From Pomacea canaliculata (Eukaryota > Mollusca > Gastropoda > Architaenioglossa > Ampullariidae), in contig NC_037592.1 in NCBI RefSeq assembly GCF_003073045.1, positions 15,541,100 to 15,605,099 on the forward strand: DNA of 64,000 nucleotides. Reading direction: 5' to 3'. Position 1 is the stretch's first letter. Every line of letters starts with the position of its first letter. Under the pieces are notes generated by a model. That model was not told the origin of the DNA. It saw only the letters and a program-made list of their open reading frames with translations, and did no database searches. Shown in pieces: positions 1-11,705 of this stretch. The position numbers and the translations under genes were made by a program.

Positions 1-2059
1 TGACAACATTCCACACCGCTCTCCCGTCGTGCAGTCATTCATCCCTGACAGCACCTCTTTCAAGTGGGGTTGTCGGCCTTTGCTCCCTACCAACAATGAT
101 GCACGGCAGGTTGACCGACAAGGACCTCGGGGGTGCGTGGGAGGTTTTGGCACTGATTGAAACGAGCGCTCGCATTTTCCTTGATCTTTCCAAGGGGAGT
201 AGGGAGAGAGCGAGACAGACAATAAAATATCAAGCGACATTCCGAGTCACAGAGGAAACGAATATAAAAGTAAGAATGCCTAGATAAGAGAGCTTTTTTT
301 GAAAGTACCACATAATTAACATAAACTGTGCTGTTTAAAAAAATATACATGTATCAGCTTTGCAATTGTATCAGAAATTATCCGACCAAGTAGCCAGTTC
401 TAAATTTCAGACTGAACGTGACTTTGGGTATGGTTGTGTTTGTTTTAGTATTTTTTCATTTTAGCTAGCCTTTAGAGTGAGGAAAGGCGTTCAGTAAATA
501 ACCTTTACCTAGGCTTCTCGTGCACTTTCCACTACCTGAATGCCTGCCTTTAAACAGAAAAGCAAGCATATGTTAATCGGTAGTGCTCGTCGTCCAGTAA
601 CCTTAGCTGCTGACTCGGCTAGGACACTCTAGTTAGCTAATGAAAAGCTGAGCGTGAAAGCGTTAAATAAAAAACAGCAGGTTCATCATCAAATTGAGGA
701 CTGACTATGAAGAGACATCAGGCTAGTCAACAAATTTAGAGCCAGTGTAACATCAGACAATACCGTAGTCAACCAAGTGACTAACAATGGTGAGACTCCA
801 ACAGCCTGGTGGTATAGAGTGGTGGTACAGCGATGTGTCAGGCTGCCAGGTACATAATATGGAGGCTTTGTCTGGTGTGGTGAGGAGACAACTGGGTCCC
901 CTCCAACGGCCAAGCGTGTCTGATTAATTAGCGCCCTGTCGATGCCACCGACTATGCGGACAACGATACGCGCAGCCTCTTAACACCTGAGGTTGTGAGC
1001 AGGCAGGTGGGCGACTCACCTGTCGGTAACAAGACACGTGGAATCCTCGTCTTCTCACGCTCCACTTAGTCTATGGAACTATATCGTCAGCGAAGTAAAG
1101 ACGCCGAGGGTGGACATCCATATGTAAGAAGAGCGTGTCTTAAATGCTTTCGTTGTTATGAAAAGGTTTAGTCTTTATCCATTCCGTCTGACCTTTCAGC
1201 AATTACTCAATTACACACGCCTTGTGTTGATGGCACGATGTGCAAAAGTAATATGAATTCTCTCGTCAAAAGATCTCTCTCATTTTTATTTTTTATTTAT
1301 TTTAGTATTGGAATTTTCAACAAAAAGATGGTATCTCTTGTCTTTAGATGATACACGATACATATGCGTGTTTGAACGACAGACAGAATATAACTTAAAC
1401 AATAATAAAACTAGGATTAAAACGTTGCTTTATTTTTCCGCATATGTGTCACTTATAATTTTACACATCGTTTAAATACTTGCTGGAGCTGTCTGCCTAC
1501 CAGTCTTGCTTAAGTATACCATCTGTTAGTTCCTCTATCGTTCAACAAATTTAATTGATGGATACTGAGGTATTCCTGCAGTTATTTCCAGATTAATGTT
1601 CAACAGAGAGAGAGAGAGAGATTTAAAAATTTATCTAAAATTCCTTTGAATTTATCTTAAAAACAACAATTTTTCAGCCTGGAGGAAATGTATAGAAAGA
1701 ACGCATTGCAGGGGACGCAACCGCTAAAGTTACGCCATCTTATGTTCTTGCGCTGTCGAATATTGCCTCCCTTGTATCATTTTCCTTTCAGTTGTTAGAT
1801 GTTGTGAATAACATTTTTTTTTCTTACACAGTATAAAACCAAGGAGACATATTTAGCGTCCAGACAAACAGCCCATTTCTCATAACTGACAACGAAAGCG
1901 CAGAAAAATGATAAATTGATGTGGACTTTATTAATAAATGTGTGAGAGCTAACAAAGGTGAAAAAGCTACGTACACCGTTACTATCTTCCAGCAGTGTGT
2001 GGATACTGTTTCCAACGCGTTTATTTAAGCATGTCTACCTTTAATAAACGCTAACTGGT
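1..2059. other. No gene recognised
   Basis: AT-rich DNA with a short AG repeat near 1607. Frames up to 87 codons lack splice support and resemble no family. Confidence 0.5.
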
Positions 2060-2400
2060 CCTATGTAAACACTAGCCGACCGTGCTTAGTAACTCGTTTG
2101 ATCGTAGATCAACACCTGTATATAGTAGTTCGTCTTGCGTAAACACTCGTTCGTCTCTGTAAACAAACGTTGATTGCACGTAAACACACGATTATCGTGC
2201 GTACACATACACCGATCGTACCTGATCGTGGGTACAATCTAGCTGTTCGTGAGTACGCACTCCGTAAACTCACATTGATATCCGCATGTCCTCGTATTTA
2301 CGGCGCGTACACACTAGCTCACCCTGCGTAAACAACTCATTTAATGTGTACACTAACCGATCATCCCTGAACTTGAACTGATCGTGCGTAGATACAGGCT
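2060..2400. repeat. Highly diverged tandem repeat, about 21-base unit
   Basis: A word of the form GTAAACACTnnnCGATCGTGC recurs about a dozen times. Examples are GTAAACACTAGCCGACCGTGC, GTAAACACACGATTATCGTGC, GTACACATACACCGATCGTAC and GTACACACTAGCTCACCCTGC. Spacing varies from 20 to 40 bases. The motif GATCGT appears repeatedly. This looks like an old minisatellite. Confidence 0.6.
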
Positions 2401-2577
2401 TATCTCATTGCGCTCACACATCACTTCATCCTCCATAAGCATGTTTTCCCGTACTACTACTACCCCACCATCGAAAGCTAGCTTAAAGCTCTTCATCAAA
2501 AATATAAACACACTTAATAATAATAAAACATCACCGTTACCCCCATCAGTTTCTTGTATGTATTTCGTGCGTAAATA

Positions 2578-2638
2578 CTAATGATGATGATGATGGATGA
2601 TGATGATGATGATGACGACGACGACGACGATGATGATA
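2578..2638. repeat. ATG/ACG trinucleotide microsatellite
   Basis: Runs of GAT change to GAC and back to GAT over about 60 bases. Open frames across it encode only Met, Asp or Thr runs and are not taken as genes. Confidence 0.9.
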
Positions 2639-2639
2639 A

Positions 2640-3299
2640 AAACAGTCAATAATAAAAAAAAGACGAATTTAGAAAATCTATTTTCCCATGTAAAGGTGAG
2701 TTTACATGATTACAAACGAATCAAGTTTGAAATTCAGAGAAGCACAGAGTTAAACACTTTGGCAACAGCACACCTGCCATACTGTCAAGAATGTGTGGTA
2801 ATATCGGACCTCTTGTGTTTCAACAAGATCATGGCACAGCTGGACATACGCCTTTCCTCCTACCGCAAGTGCAGTAAACGACTCCTACTGAAATGGATAC
2901 ATCATGTTTGATGTTCCGTCCTACATCTTACCCTGCCATTATACACAACTGAATACTTGCATCGCTTGATCGATGGAAAGGTTACTGGAAACATTGAGCA
3001 GAGCGTGCACACGTCAAACTTACTGTCAAACATTGTTTTGAAAGATTTCTAGGGTCAATGATTTGTTTTCATAAGCATCTATCATTCTTACTGTATCACA
3101 TTCTCCACCCACATTTAGTTGCATTAACTCGTCATCACACGCTCACTAAGTTTTCTGTCTTCACATTGTTTACAAAAATTATGTTTAAGTGAGACACGAA
3201 CACTGCATTGACTGTGTGCTTGTTGCATTATGTATTGCCATGCTTAGAGTGCCCAAATATAAAGTAACTGTATGTGCCCAAACAGAAAGAAAGAAAGGT
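2640..3299. other. No gene recognised
   Basis: Unique-looking DNA between a trinucleotide repeat and a LINE relic. The Met-rich frame at the left is caused by the repeat. Confidence 0.5.
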
Positions 3300-3640
3300 G
3301 ATGCAAGCTGGTCTGTGTTGGCCACCTCACCCGGCACGACGCTCTAAGACTGTTCTTCGGGTACTGTGGAAGGTGGTGGACACCGAGGCAGAATGAAAAG
3401 GTCTGTTCGGTGCAAAGAAAATGGACTGGCCATGCCATGCAGGAAATGCTTACCGCCGTGTATAAACAGACCCCAATGGCGAGCCTTGTCCACTGATGTG
3501 TCTGTTCAGCTGGTGTTCCCCATTCTTCCACCCAATGATCAATACAGACGGACCAGTGTAGCTGGTCGTCTGCTGGTCTCAGCCAAGGGACGAATGAACG
3601 AAATGGATTGTCGAGATGTAAATGACGATATCGTGTGACT
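3300..3640 (+). mobile_element. Decayed LINE: C-terminal end of a reverse transcriptase ORF
   Basis: In the plus frames one can read CVGHLTRHDALR, then WTGHAMQEMLTAVYKQ, then in a shifted frame INRPQWRALSTDVSVQ. These match the order of the C-terminal tail of a widespread invertebrate LINE type, whose usual text is of the form GHVTRHD then MQEMLTAV then RPQWRAL. The comparison is from memory of the family. The piece carries no RT core. Its first residues begin where the relic at 4885-5735 stops, so both may come from one insertion. Confidence 0.6.
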
Positions 3641-4884
3641 TTCATGCCAATCTTATTTTGTGCGCCATTTCCTTCAGGTAATCGAGGGACTGTTTCCAAG
3701 CTTTTTTTAGTTTATTTTTTGTTCGCTTCAGTTTTGTTCCCTCTTTTGGCGTGTCTAGCAACTTCCGTTAACTGTCATTTCACCCGCGCATCAACTGCCA
3801 CCCCCCAGCCCGACGTAGCACCATCCACCCTCGTTTTATGTACGAGCTCCACCATTGGTCCGCTTGACCAAACAACCATTATTGGGTTAACAAGACATGC
3901 ACGTTTCTTTTGGAAAGTTTTTGATGGGAAAAGTATCCTCGGAAATGACGCTGACAGTTTTTCACTTTAACTCAAAGTCCAACATTTTATTTTAGCTCAT
4001 TATCTTTTTTGAAAATGTCAGAGCAGGCGTTATTTCATCTATTGCATTCTGAGAATACATTTATGTGAAGGTGCGTGTGGGTATTCATATTTACGTGCGT
4101 ATGTGTGCGTGCTTGTGTGTTAGCTTCATGGGTATGGTGAATGTAGAGTAAAGCCTTCACGGGTCTCTGTAATTTACTGTAGACAGCAGATGGCCAGATT
4201 AGCAGTACCATCACTCAAGCCGTATTAGGCTATCAGGAATTTAGGTTAACTGATTTTCCTGAATGAGTTTGGTAGGCACTGGGCTTTTTTTTCCTTGGGT
4301 TTTTTGGGTTTTTTTTTGAACTTGCACACACACACACACACACACACAGAGTTTTATTTGTCATCATCATTTTTCTTAATGTCTGCCAGTTCATATAAAT
4401 CACTGTGAACAAAGTTAAAAAATTAAACTGTTTTCAAGTAGCCACTGCTCTTTCAGTCGTAAGGGAATGACGTGTTAGAGCTCTCGCTAATCTCGGCGCA
4501 CGCTTTTGTTAAAGTCAGGGAGGGGGTCCCTCAGTGCATCACCTTACCAAGACTCGCAGAGTCAGGAACCCACTCCTAAGTTAGGTCAACGGTGGAAAGT
4601 ATCCTGCGTCACACTGATTATCGAACTTGATGAAATGCGCGAGATGTTTAGCTAGATCTCAGTGATTCATTTTCTCGTTTTGAAGATGTAATCCTATGAT
4701 GAACCATCATGAACTGAGAGGTCAACAGTGAAATTTCATGAATCTCCACAAACTAAATTAACATGATCTTAGTTCATTTTATTGCCGTAGGCTTGAGGAC
4801 AAACGTATTTTTTTTTTTTTTCCTGAAATCAGGATATTTATTGACACTTTCTGTGTGTGGTAATATATATAATAATGATCGTAC
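3641..4884. other. No gene recognised
   Basis: Unique DNA and a CA repeat between two LINE relics. The 111-codon frame at 3635 overlaps the relic's end and matches nothing known to me. Confidence 0.5.
4325..4348. repeat. CA dinucleotide microsatellite
   Basis: About 12 CA units follow a T/G-rich stretch. Confidence 0.9.
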
Positions 4885-5735
4885 TTTATTTGGGGGAACT
4901 AATATTTCTGGATTTAAAGCAGGCAGGATCACAGTTAACTATGATAGAAAAACACTTTTCGTCAACACCTCTACAGCTTCATCGACCTTAATTTTAGAAA
5001 AGTATTTGACAGAGTTTGTGGCATACTATGCAAAAATTGTAATCGAAGAGAACCCTGTTCAAATCCTCGAAGTGATGTACAGGAACTCAGTTGAGACTAG
5101 CACAATTCACTAAGCAGCTGAAGCCTTCCTTCAAAACAGTGGGTGTCCGGCAACGACAGCTGTTTGCAATGTTGAAACTCTTGGAGAACATCATTCAATT
5201 AACCCATCATGCCATCATAACTCCGACATCGGTAGAAGGCTTAGTTGCAATCTGTACTTTTCGGATGACAATAATGGTCTGATTGCAGGCAACAATAGAC
5301 GAGACATAACGACCAGACTAACAAACAGTGGGAACCCGTTCTGAGGTCAGCATTGAAAAGGAAAAGTCATAGTTAAAATCCGGCGACAACAAAGCAGCCC
5401 CCTGCATGAACATAGTTCACATCATAGACAGCTACCCTTTCCACAGATGGCAGTTGCACGGCGGCAGAAATTCCCGTTAGCATAGCAACAGCGACAACAG
5501 CGATGATGAAAATGATTTTGGCTCAGTTCCAAGTGCCGACTGTGAAATCCCTTATAGTTCTCTTCATGCTCTGTGGCAGTGCTTGCAGAAAAAAATCTAT
5601 GGCATTTGAGATAAGACTATTCCGAATTTCATATAAGACTAATGAAAGTGTAAAAAGCTTGGTCTTCAGCCCGTAAAGTGGGGTGGGGCTACCCAGAACC
5701 CCTTCTGACAGCAGTGAAGAGGCGCAGGCTAATCC
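4885..5735 (+). mobile_element. Decayed LINE: reverse transcriptase core
   Basis: A readable but broken RT lies on the plus strand. Landmarks in order are SGFKAGRITV (4900s), a run where FIDFRKAFDRVWH of intact relatives appears as separate frames (4980-5030), KTVGVRQ (about 5136), and CNLYFSDDNNGL. The last contains the catalytic FxDD at 5258-5269. DITTRLTNS follows, then a region matching the usual LYGCETWTL segment in decayed form (5560-5650), and PEPLLTAVKRRRL at about 5695. Frameshifts and stops are frequent. The catalytic Asp pair survives only as sequence; no protein could be made. Confidence 0.65.
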
Positions 5736-8700
5736 CATACCACAGACAAAATGCTGACAGTCGCTGTCTCAGTCCAGTCCCCCAACCCATAGCCCCATCC
5801 CCCGACAATATATCCGCTCGGCGGATATTGTGCCGACCTCATCCCAGCCATTTGAGGGAAAATGCTCCCCAGTAGACCTTTAATAACGGCGATAAGTACC
5901 TTGCACGTGTTTTGTAGGCTGCAAGTAACGGTTTCTGGCTGAATGTGCGACACATAGGTGATAGATAAGATGTTATTTGTGGAAGCAATACAGTGTGGGG
6001 ACACTAGCGATATACCATCGCGTTAATGAAGTTGGATACTTTAGTCGGGGTTGTCATGGAAACGCAGTTTCACTAAATGTTTTGTATCTTGTTTATTTGT
6101 TGCTCTAGAGTCTGTGAAATCGGGAACTGTCTCCCTTGATCATAGAATAAAAAATCACCACGGACATGTATAAGATATACATCCATGCAGGGTCGGCACA
6201 AGGCTATGATGCGATCTAGAGAAATGCTACAACCTCCACCCGCTACTCTACTCTAGTCAAACCGTCAGGCAGTTATAAGTCTTTCAACAGCTAAGTGATT
6301 GCTCTGATCATCAAACTGAGGCTGATAAACTCCTTTCATTCATTTTGCTGGGAAGATGTTCATTGGATATGTTGGACAGCGCAACTAATCTTTCTTTTGG
6401 CATGACAGACCTCAGGTAATTTTAAAATCAATTTTATCTCCGAGAAATTTCGTCCTCCACTGTTTATAGAAGCTGGCAAGATCATAAAAATTCTGTGACA
6501 CTGCAACGTGTAGTACTGTCTCTAAACAGTGGACTGGACAATGGAGATCAGAGCTTCGTTTTTAACTTAAGAAACCTTACTGCTCCGTGTGTGCTTGAGA
6601 ATCAAACCTCGGTAACCCTCAATGGTGTTAAATAATCCTAAATACTTTATTTAAATTCACAGTTGCAAAAATAGCCATTCCGAAAGTATCATTATTTTAA
6701 TATTTATAGACTAATGGACAGCTCATGTACACATGATTGACAAGAATTATAATTTTAATTCATCGCTGAAAAAAACCCACATAAAAACAAAAACAAAACA
6801 ACCGCAGACCATCCCTGTGTTATCCTCAATGCTTGTGTCGTAGAAGTGGCTTGATGGTAGAGAGGCCTTATGCATCCATCAAAAATTTTTGTCGTTAGAA
6901 AAAGAAGAGGAAAAGGAGCAAAAGGAATCAAACATTTTGGCGTGAATAGCGAGTTTATGTAATTACACTATAATTACACATTATTAGAATAATAAAATTA
7001 TAACAGTAAGAATGAAAACTGACGTTTATAAACACATTCACAGAAAGCTCCGCGCACGAACATAGTGTCAATACAAAGCAGAAACATGCTTAGCAAAACT
7101 GAATCAGTTTTCTTGTCCCAGAATTCTGTTGCAGTTTTCCTGTTTGTCAGGCGTGGAACTTCAAGAAAGATGTGAGAAAGGGAAGACATGTGTGGTGCTG
7201 TTAGTTCTAGTGGTAAGATATAGTCCGTCCTTGCCTGATCCTTACCCCTTCCGGCCCCCCACACACACACACATTCCCGTGGACACTGGACACTTCAAAA
7301 GCGGCCTTGACTCCTGTAGATGGCACTCTCTTATCATCCTGAGAAACTGACAAAGAATGCATTCTATAACTAGAGTGTGTGACATACTGATATACTTAAG
7401 TAGATTCGTACTTTTCGTAAGTGCAAGGAATTGTGGAAATATGTGTGGACTGTGGATTATACATATGTTGCGGTGAAAAATTGACTAAGACGAAAAAAAA
7501 AAGAGGGAAGAAAAGAAAAGACTTGCGGAGGAAGTCGTCCAACACCCAGAGTTAAGTGCAAAGTACAAGTTTCGGACCTTAGTGTAAATAGTAATAATGA
7601 CTTTTATTATGTGTGTGATTCTTTTGTTATTTATATTTCAATACACATATATACATATTTATATTAATAGTGCGGATGCGCGTGTTTGAATGTTGTAATG
7701 AAGTGTTGAATGTTACAGTCAGGGTTACACAGTCTATGCTATGTTAAAGTGAGGTGAGTCTGCACATACAGACACATACCTTACCTGGCGACCCTACATT
7801 GCAGGTGCACAGCATGTCCCCCACAGCATGGCGTAGTATTTAACTAAACATTTTATGTTCCACATTAAGTTGGAGCTGCGACATCTAGCGGTGAAGATCA
7901 CCCTTCAAATCTGAAAGAAGAAGTGGCTGAATTGTTGTGAAAACTCCTCTTTAAAAGGGCTTCGTGCTATCCTATTACAGAACATACACAATTTCAAAAA
8001 AAAAAACTATTTAAAAGTTGCAAAAGTAAATTTTTGATAAAATATATAGAGGCCTTGTATTCCAAAGAAAAGTTCGAAATAACTGTTCATGAAACAGTCT
8101 AGCACTAGAGATGCTGGTTTTAGACAGAAGCAGGACCTGACAGTTCTAACCGTCTGCACAGATCTGCGTAGCCATTAGAAAAAGCAGGAAATTAATGTTT
8201 TAACCACTTGGAGAAGAATGAATGCCTTGGAGACAGCATGCACGTACGCCTGAGAAGCTGTGCAAGCGACGTCGATGTACATGCAGTTTCCAGTCGTCGG
8301 CAGATGACGTGTGCTGCGACGTCTACAATCGTCGGCTCTCAAGCTGACGCACAAAGGGCGATGAAAGACGATAATGGCTGAGGTGTCTTTAGCCGTCACG
8401 ATTGAAAAACGGTGCCTGCATGACAAGATCGTTATTAGTTTAACTGTCGCTTTCCGATTCGACCTCAGCAGTCCTTTCTTCTCGCAGAAAAAATAGCCTC
8501 GTAGATAGGTGGGAACATCAAGCTAATAGGGAGCGTGCTCGCAGCAATTTTACACTTGATTTCCCATAAAGCTCGTCTGCATTATCTGGCAAGAACTGGT
8601 GCTGCTATGTGACTCATCTATCAATCTTACCTCTGTAGCTATTTGTACACATGAAGTTTTACTATAAAGAGCCACCCATCGTCATTATCATCATTATTAT

Positions 8701-9164
8701 TATTTCCGTCGTCGTTATCATCTGTCGTTGTCAGAATGTACAAAGCAGTACGGCTGATGTCATCACAGAATGTCTGCATGCTCAGTGTATGGCGCAGGCT
8801 TTTAATACGTATTTCAAAGATGATAGAAAGAGTGCTTCAGTCTGGTCTGTCTGTCAGCCATTAGAATAAGCACCGCCTACGCCGTTAAAGTGAAAGACCC
8901 CCATTCCCTGGCCACCTTCCATCTTATTCCCCACCCCATTCCCCACCAACCTTGCGACTCTCTCCCTCCCATGTCAACTTCCCATCCCCTTAAATATTTA
9001 TCTTCTTGTCCCCCGGCCACTCTAACCTCCCATGGTTTTCATTACATTGTTCCGTTTTAATTTTACGGCAATCAGCCCCCATCTTCCTCTTTCAGTGCGG
9101 CGTGCACTGACCTCTGTGGTGGGCTCCAGACATAGCATGCTCATGTCACATTGCGCGTGCGGTC
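5736..9164. other. No gene recognised
   Basis: AT-rich, with a C-rich tract near 8890-9010 that may belong to the upstream region of the IGFBP-domain gene. No coding exons are seen. Confidence 0.5.
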
Positions 9165-9172
9165 TTTATAAG
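9165..9172 (+). promoter_or_regulatory. TATA-like box of the IGFBP-domain gene
   Basis: The octamer TTTATAAG lies about 320 bases before the start codon of the IGFBP-domain gene. A transcription start about 30 bases downstream (near 9195) would give a leader with no ATG before 9484, so the proposed start would be the first AUG. A CAG/GTAAAA donor near 9402 and a pyrimidine-rich stretch ending in GCGCAG at 9482 could also define a small leader intron. The position is inferred from sequence only. Confidence 0.4.
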
Positions 9173-9483
9173 CCTGGCATCCACACGAGTCTCCGTGTCC
9201 TCCTCATACCTGGCTGCCAGTACGATTCTCTCCACGACACAGTTGACAACAAGCAAGCTCGGTTCTGCTGATCTGTAAGACAGACAACAAGCAAGTGGGG
9301 GAGAACATCGCCATTGAAGATCGGCATCAAACGGCAGACGGTGCTTTCATCTCTTGCTGATCCACATTTCTTCACCTCAGAAGAAGTGTTAGCAGTCCCA
9401 GGTAAAAAGTGAAAGACCTGTTCTGGTGAAGATTGAGTTGGGCAGTGAGTCACCATCACCCTCATCCTCTCCCCACGCGCAGA

Positions 9484-10086
9484 ATGTCCACGCCTCTCCT
9501 CGTCTCTTCTCTGGCTTTGATGGTTGTCGTCGTCACCATCGTGGCGTCGGTGCCAGGGACCTTAGCCCAGACCACCAGCTACCGCCAGGCCCTTCGCAAG
9601 TATTTCGGGTGCCCAGACTGCGATCAAAGCAACTGCCCCGGCACGAGCCCCGTGGGATGCGAGCTCGTCCTGGAACCCGGCGTGTGTGCTTGCTGCCAGG
9701 TGAGATTGTCTGTCTTCATATGTCAGTAAGAGCCACATATTTCTTGTAGTTAACGAGCTTCTTCTGAGAAATCGCAAAATAATTTTGAAAAAGCCTGTTT
9801 GTGTCTTATCTTATCATTTTGTTCTATTCTTTAGTTTAGGATAAAAGATTGCAAATTTTCAAGTAAATGTTTAGCTGTGATATTCCTGTGTAATTATGCG
9901 GAATGGAAGCCCAACTGTTAAGTGATTGCTACCTGTGTGTAGGTGTGTGCTAGACTGGAAGGACAGAGCTGTGGCCTGACCTCCGGCCGCTGTGGGCAGA
10001 AATTGGCTTGTCGTCCTATGCCGGATGATTCTGACCCCATAGGTGCTATTCTGGATGGAAGGGCAGTCTGCCTTAGGGTGCAATGA
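9484..10086 (+). CDS. Secreted single IGF-binding-domain protein (two coding exons)
   Basis: Coding exons are 9484-9699 and 9943-10086, giving 119 residues. The intron is in phase 0 with a CAG/GTGAGA donor and a TGTGTAG acceptor. Residues 1-29 form a signal peptide ending near TLAQ. The mature part carries 12 cysteines, the number of the IGFBP N-terminal domain. They include VCACCQVC across the splice junction, which corresponds to the family motif xCGCCxxC with Gly changed to Ala. After it come CARLEGQSCG and a late AVCLRVQ end. There is no thyroglobulin or Kazal domain, so this is the one-domain form known from invertebrates, including the nacre protein perlustrin. Those proteins are extracellular and some bind insulin-like peptides. 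Binding here is inferred. The start at 9484 is chosen because the signal peptide begins there and no earlier ATG lies in the leader. A canonical donor (GAG/GTAAGT) follows three bases after the TGA. Confidence 0.85.
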
Positions 10087-10951
10087 GAGGTAAGTCTCTA
10101 TACTTTGAAGAGGAGTATGATGAACTTTGAATTTTGCAATTTTTGAATGGCAGATTTAAGTTGGCACAGATAGACTTTTTCTCTGTATGGACCGACAATG
10201 GAGGCTATATCTTTGGTAGATTCTTCATATCTCTTAAAAGGAGAGCAGGCGACATTTTAGAGTACATCTGAAGGAAAACAGTAGCTGTGAGAAAACATAT
10301 TCATAGTTGTGTTCCAAGGTGTTGCATGTTTTCGTACTATCGCCAATTGTTGGACTATCGATGACAATTTACACAAACTTGTCGGCACATAACTAAAAGT
10401 GGAAAACATTTTCTTCCACATAAACACTAAACAGTGCAAATTATTAGTTAAGTATGGATTAAATATGAAGCTATTTTTTCAATTAAATGCTACTTTATCC
10501 ATTGTTACATTAATATTAACATACCGTATAAAATGAGCTTTCAAAAATCAGATATGCTCCAGAATATTAATATTACTTCTAATTACGGACTGAATATAAC
10601 ACAGCTAGTAAATTACTTGATTAAATTATTCTTTATTAAATACATATAGTTTTATATTTAGCCAAGCAAAAATCTACGCCAGACAAACCTGTATTTTAAT
10701 GACGGTTATTGCTTGTGCTGATGAAACATGGTCGTCACCACACATTTCCTTTTGCTGAAGACATTTATTAACCAGACCAAATGACCAATCAGTGTGGGCG
10801 ACATTCTTTAGTTTTAACTTGATGATTACAGAAAAACTTTTCCAACCTTTGGCAAACATTCATCCATATTTGTCCCGTTAAGAAAGGCTTTAACATGACT
10901 TAACATGAAGTGACGAAACATTGGAAAGCTACCAATTTTCTCTTTTTGCAG

Positions 10952-11705
10952 ATAAGAGACATTTGTGGACTGCAGCATCTTGACGATCCGAGCAGTTTGC
11001 TGATAGCGAGTGGACATGCCGTGCCACCACCCTGCCTTAACCCTTTGAGAAATGTTCTACCAGCTCATGAAACTCATGGCCTTCAAGACAAAGACGAAGC
11101 GCCAGCTCATCAACTTGTTTTGAAGTCTAAGAGTTTCTTTTTTTTAAGTGCTAGAGGAGTCGCAATGACACATCATTTCTCTACCTTCGCCAGCAATGTT
11201 GTTTACATACAAATGTTTAGCATGTCTGAGTTTGATGCAAAGCTCTGATGTAAACAGCTGTCATTCCTGATTCCCGTCACTGTGGTTGCCTTATCAGGTT
11301 TGGATATATATATATGTTGTTATCACTAGAAATTTTGCGTCAGATTTTCTTCTTGTTATTTTAGCTTTTAGAATTTTTGTGAAACGGAAGTCAACAAAAT
11401 TTGACCAGAAAAATAGCTTAGTGAAAAGTCGAGATTAATTATATATATAATGAATAAAATGCTCAGATATTATTTTTAAAAGTATCCTTCAAATAATGAG
11501 AATCTATTCTGGACTTAAAGCCACGCTGGACAGCTATATTTTCTCGTATTCGGGTACCAGCGCGAGGTCGCCGATCTGACCTTTGTTATGGCAGAAGTGA
11601 GGCTGACGATGTTTAGAAACTTGTAGCTCGGCATCGGATGTGAATTTATGACTTACATCGTAAGAATATTGTTTGAGGAAATAAACACTGACAAAAATAA
11701 ATCGC
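10952..11705 (+). other. Probable 3' untranslated exon of the IGFBP-domain gene
   Basis: The coding exon runs into GTAAGT at 10090, three bases past the stop codon. The next strong acceptor is a pyrimidine tract ending in TTTTTGCAG at 10951. The exon that would follow has no convincing coding frame and contains AATAAA at 11680-11685. I read it as a wholly untranslated last exon. Because the stop lies only three bases before the junction, nonsense-mediated decay would not be expected. The exon border is inferred, not proven. Confidence 0.5.
11680..11685 (+). terminator. Poly(A) signal AATAAA for the IGFBP-domain gene
   Basis: A canonical AATAAA lies about 730 bases into the proposed last exon. 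A second AATAAA-like hexamer lies about 15 bases further on. Cleavage would be expected near 11700-11720. Such hexamers are common in AT-rich DNA, so the assignment rests on its position. Confidence 0.4.
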
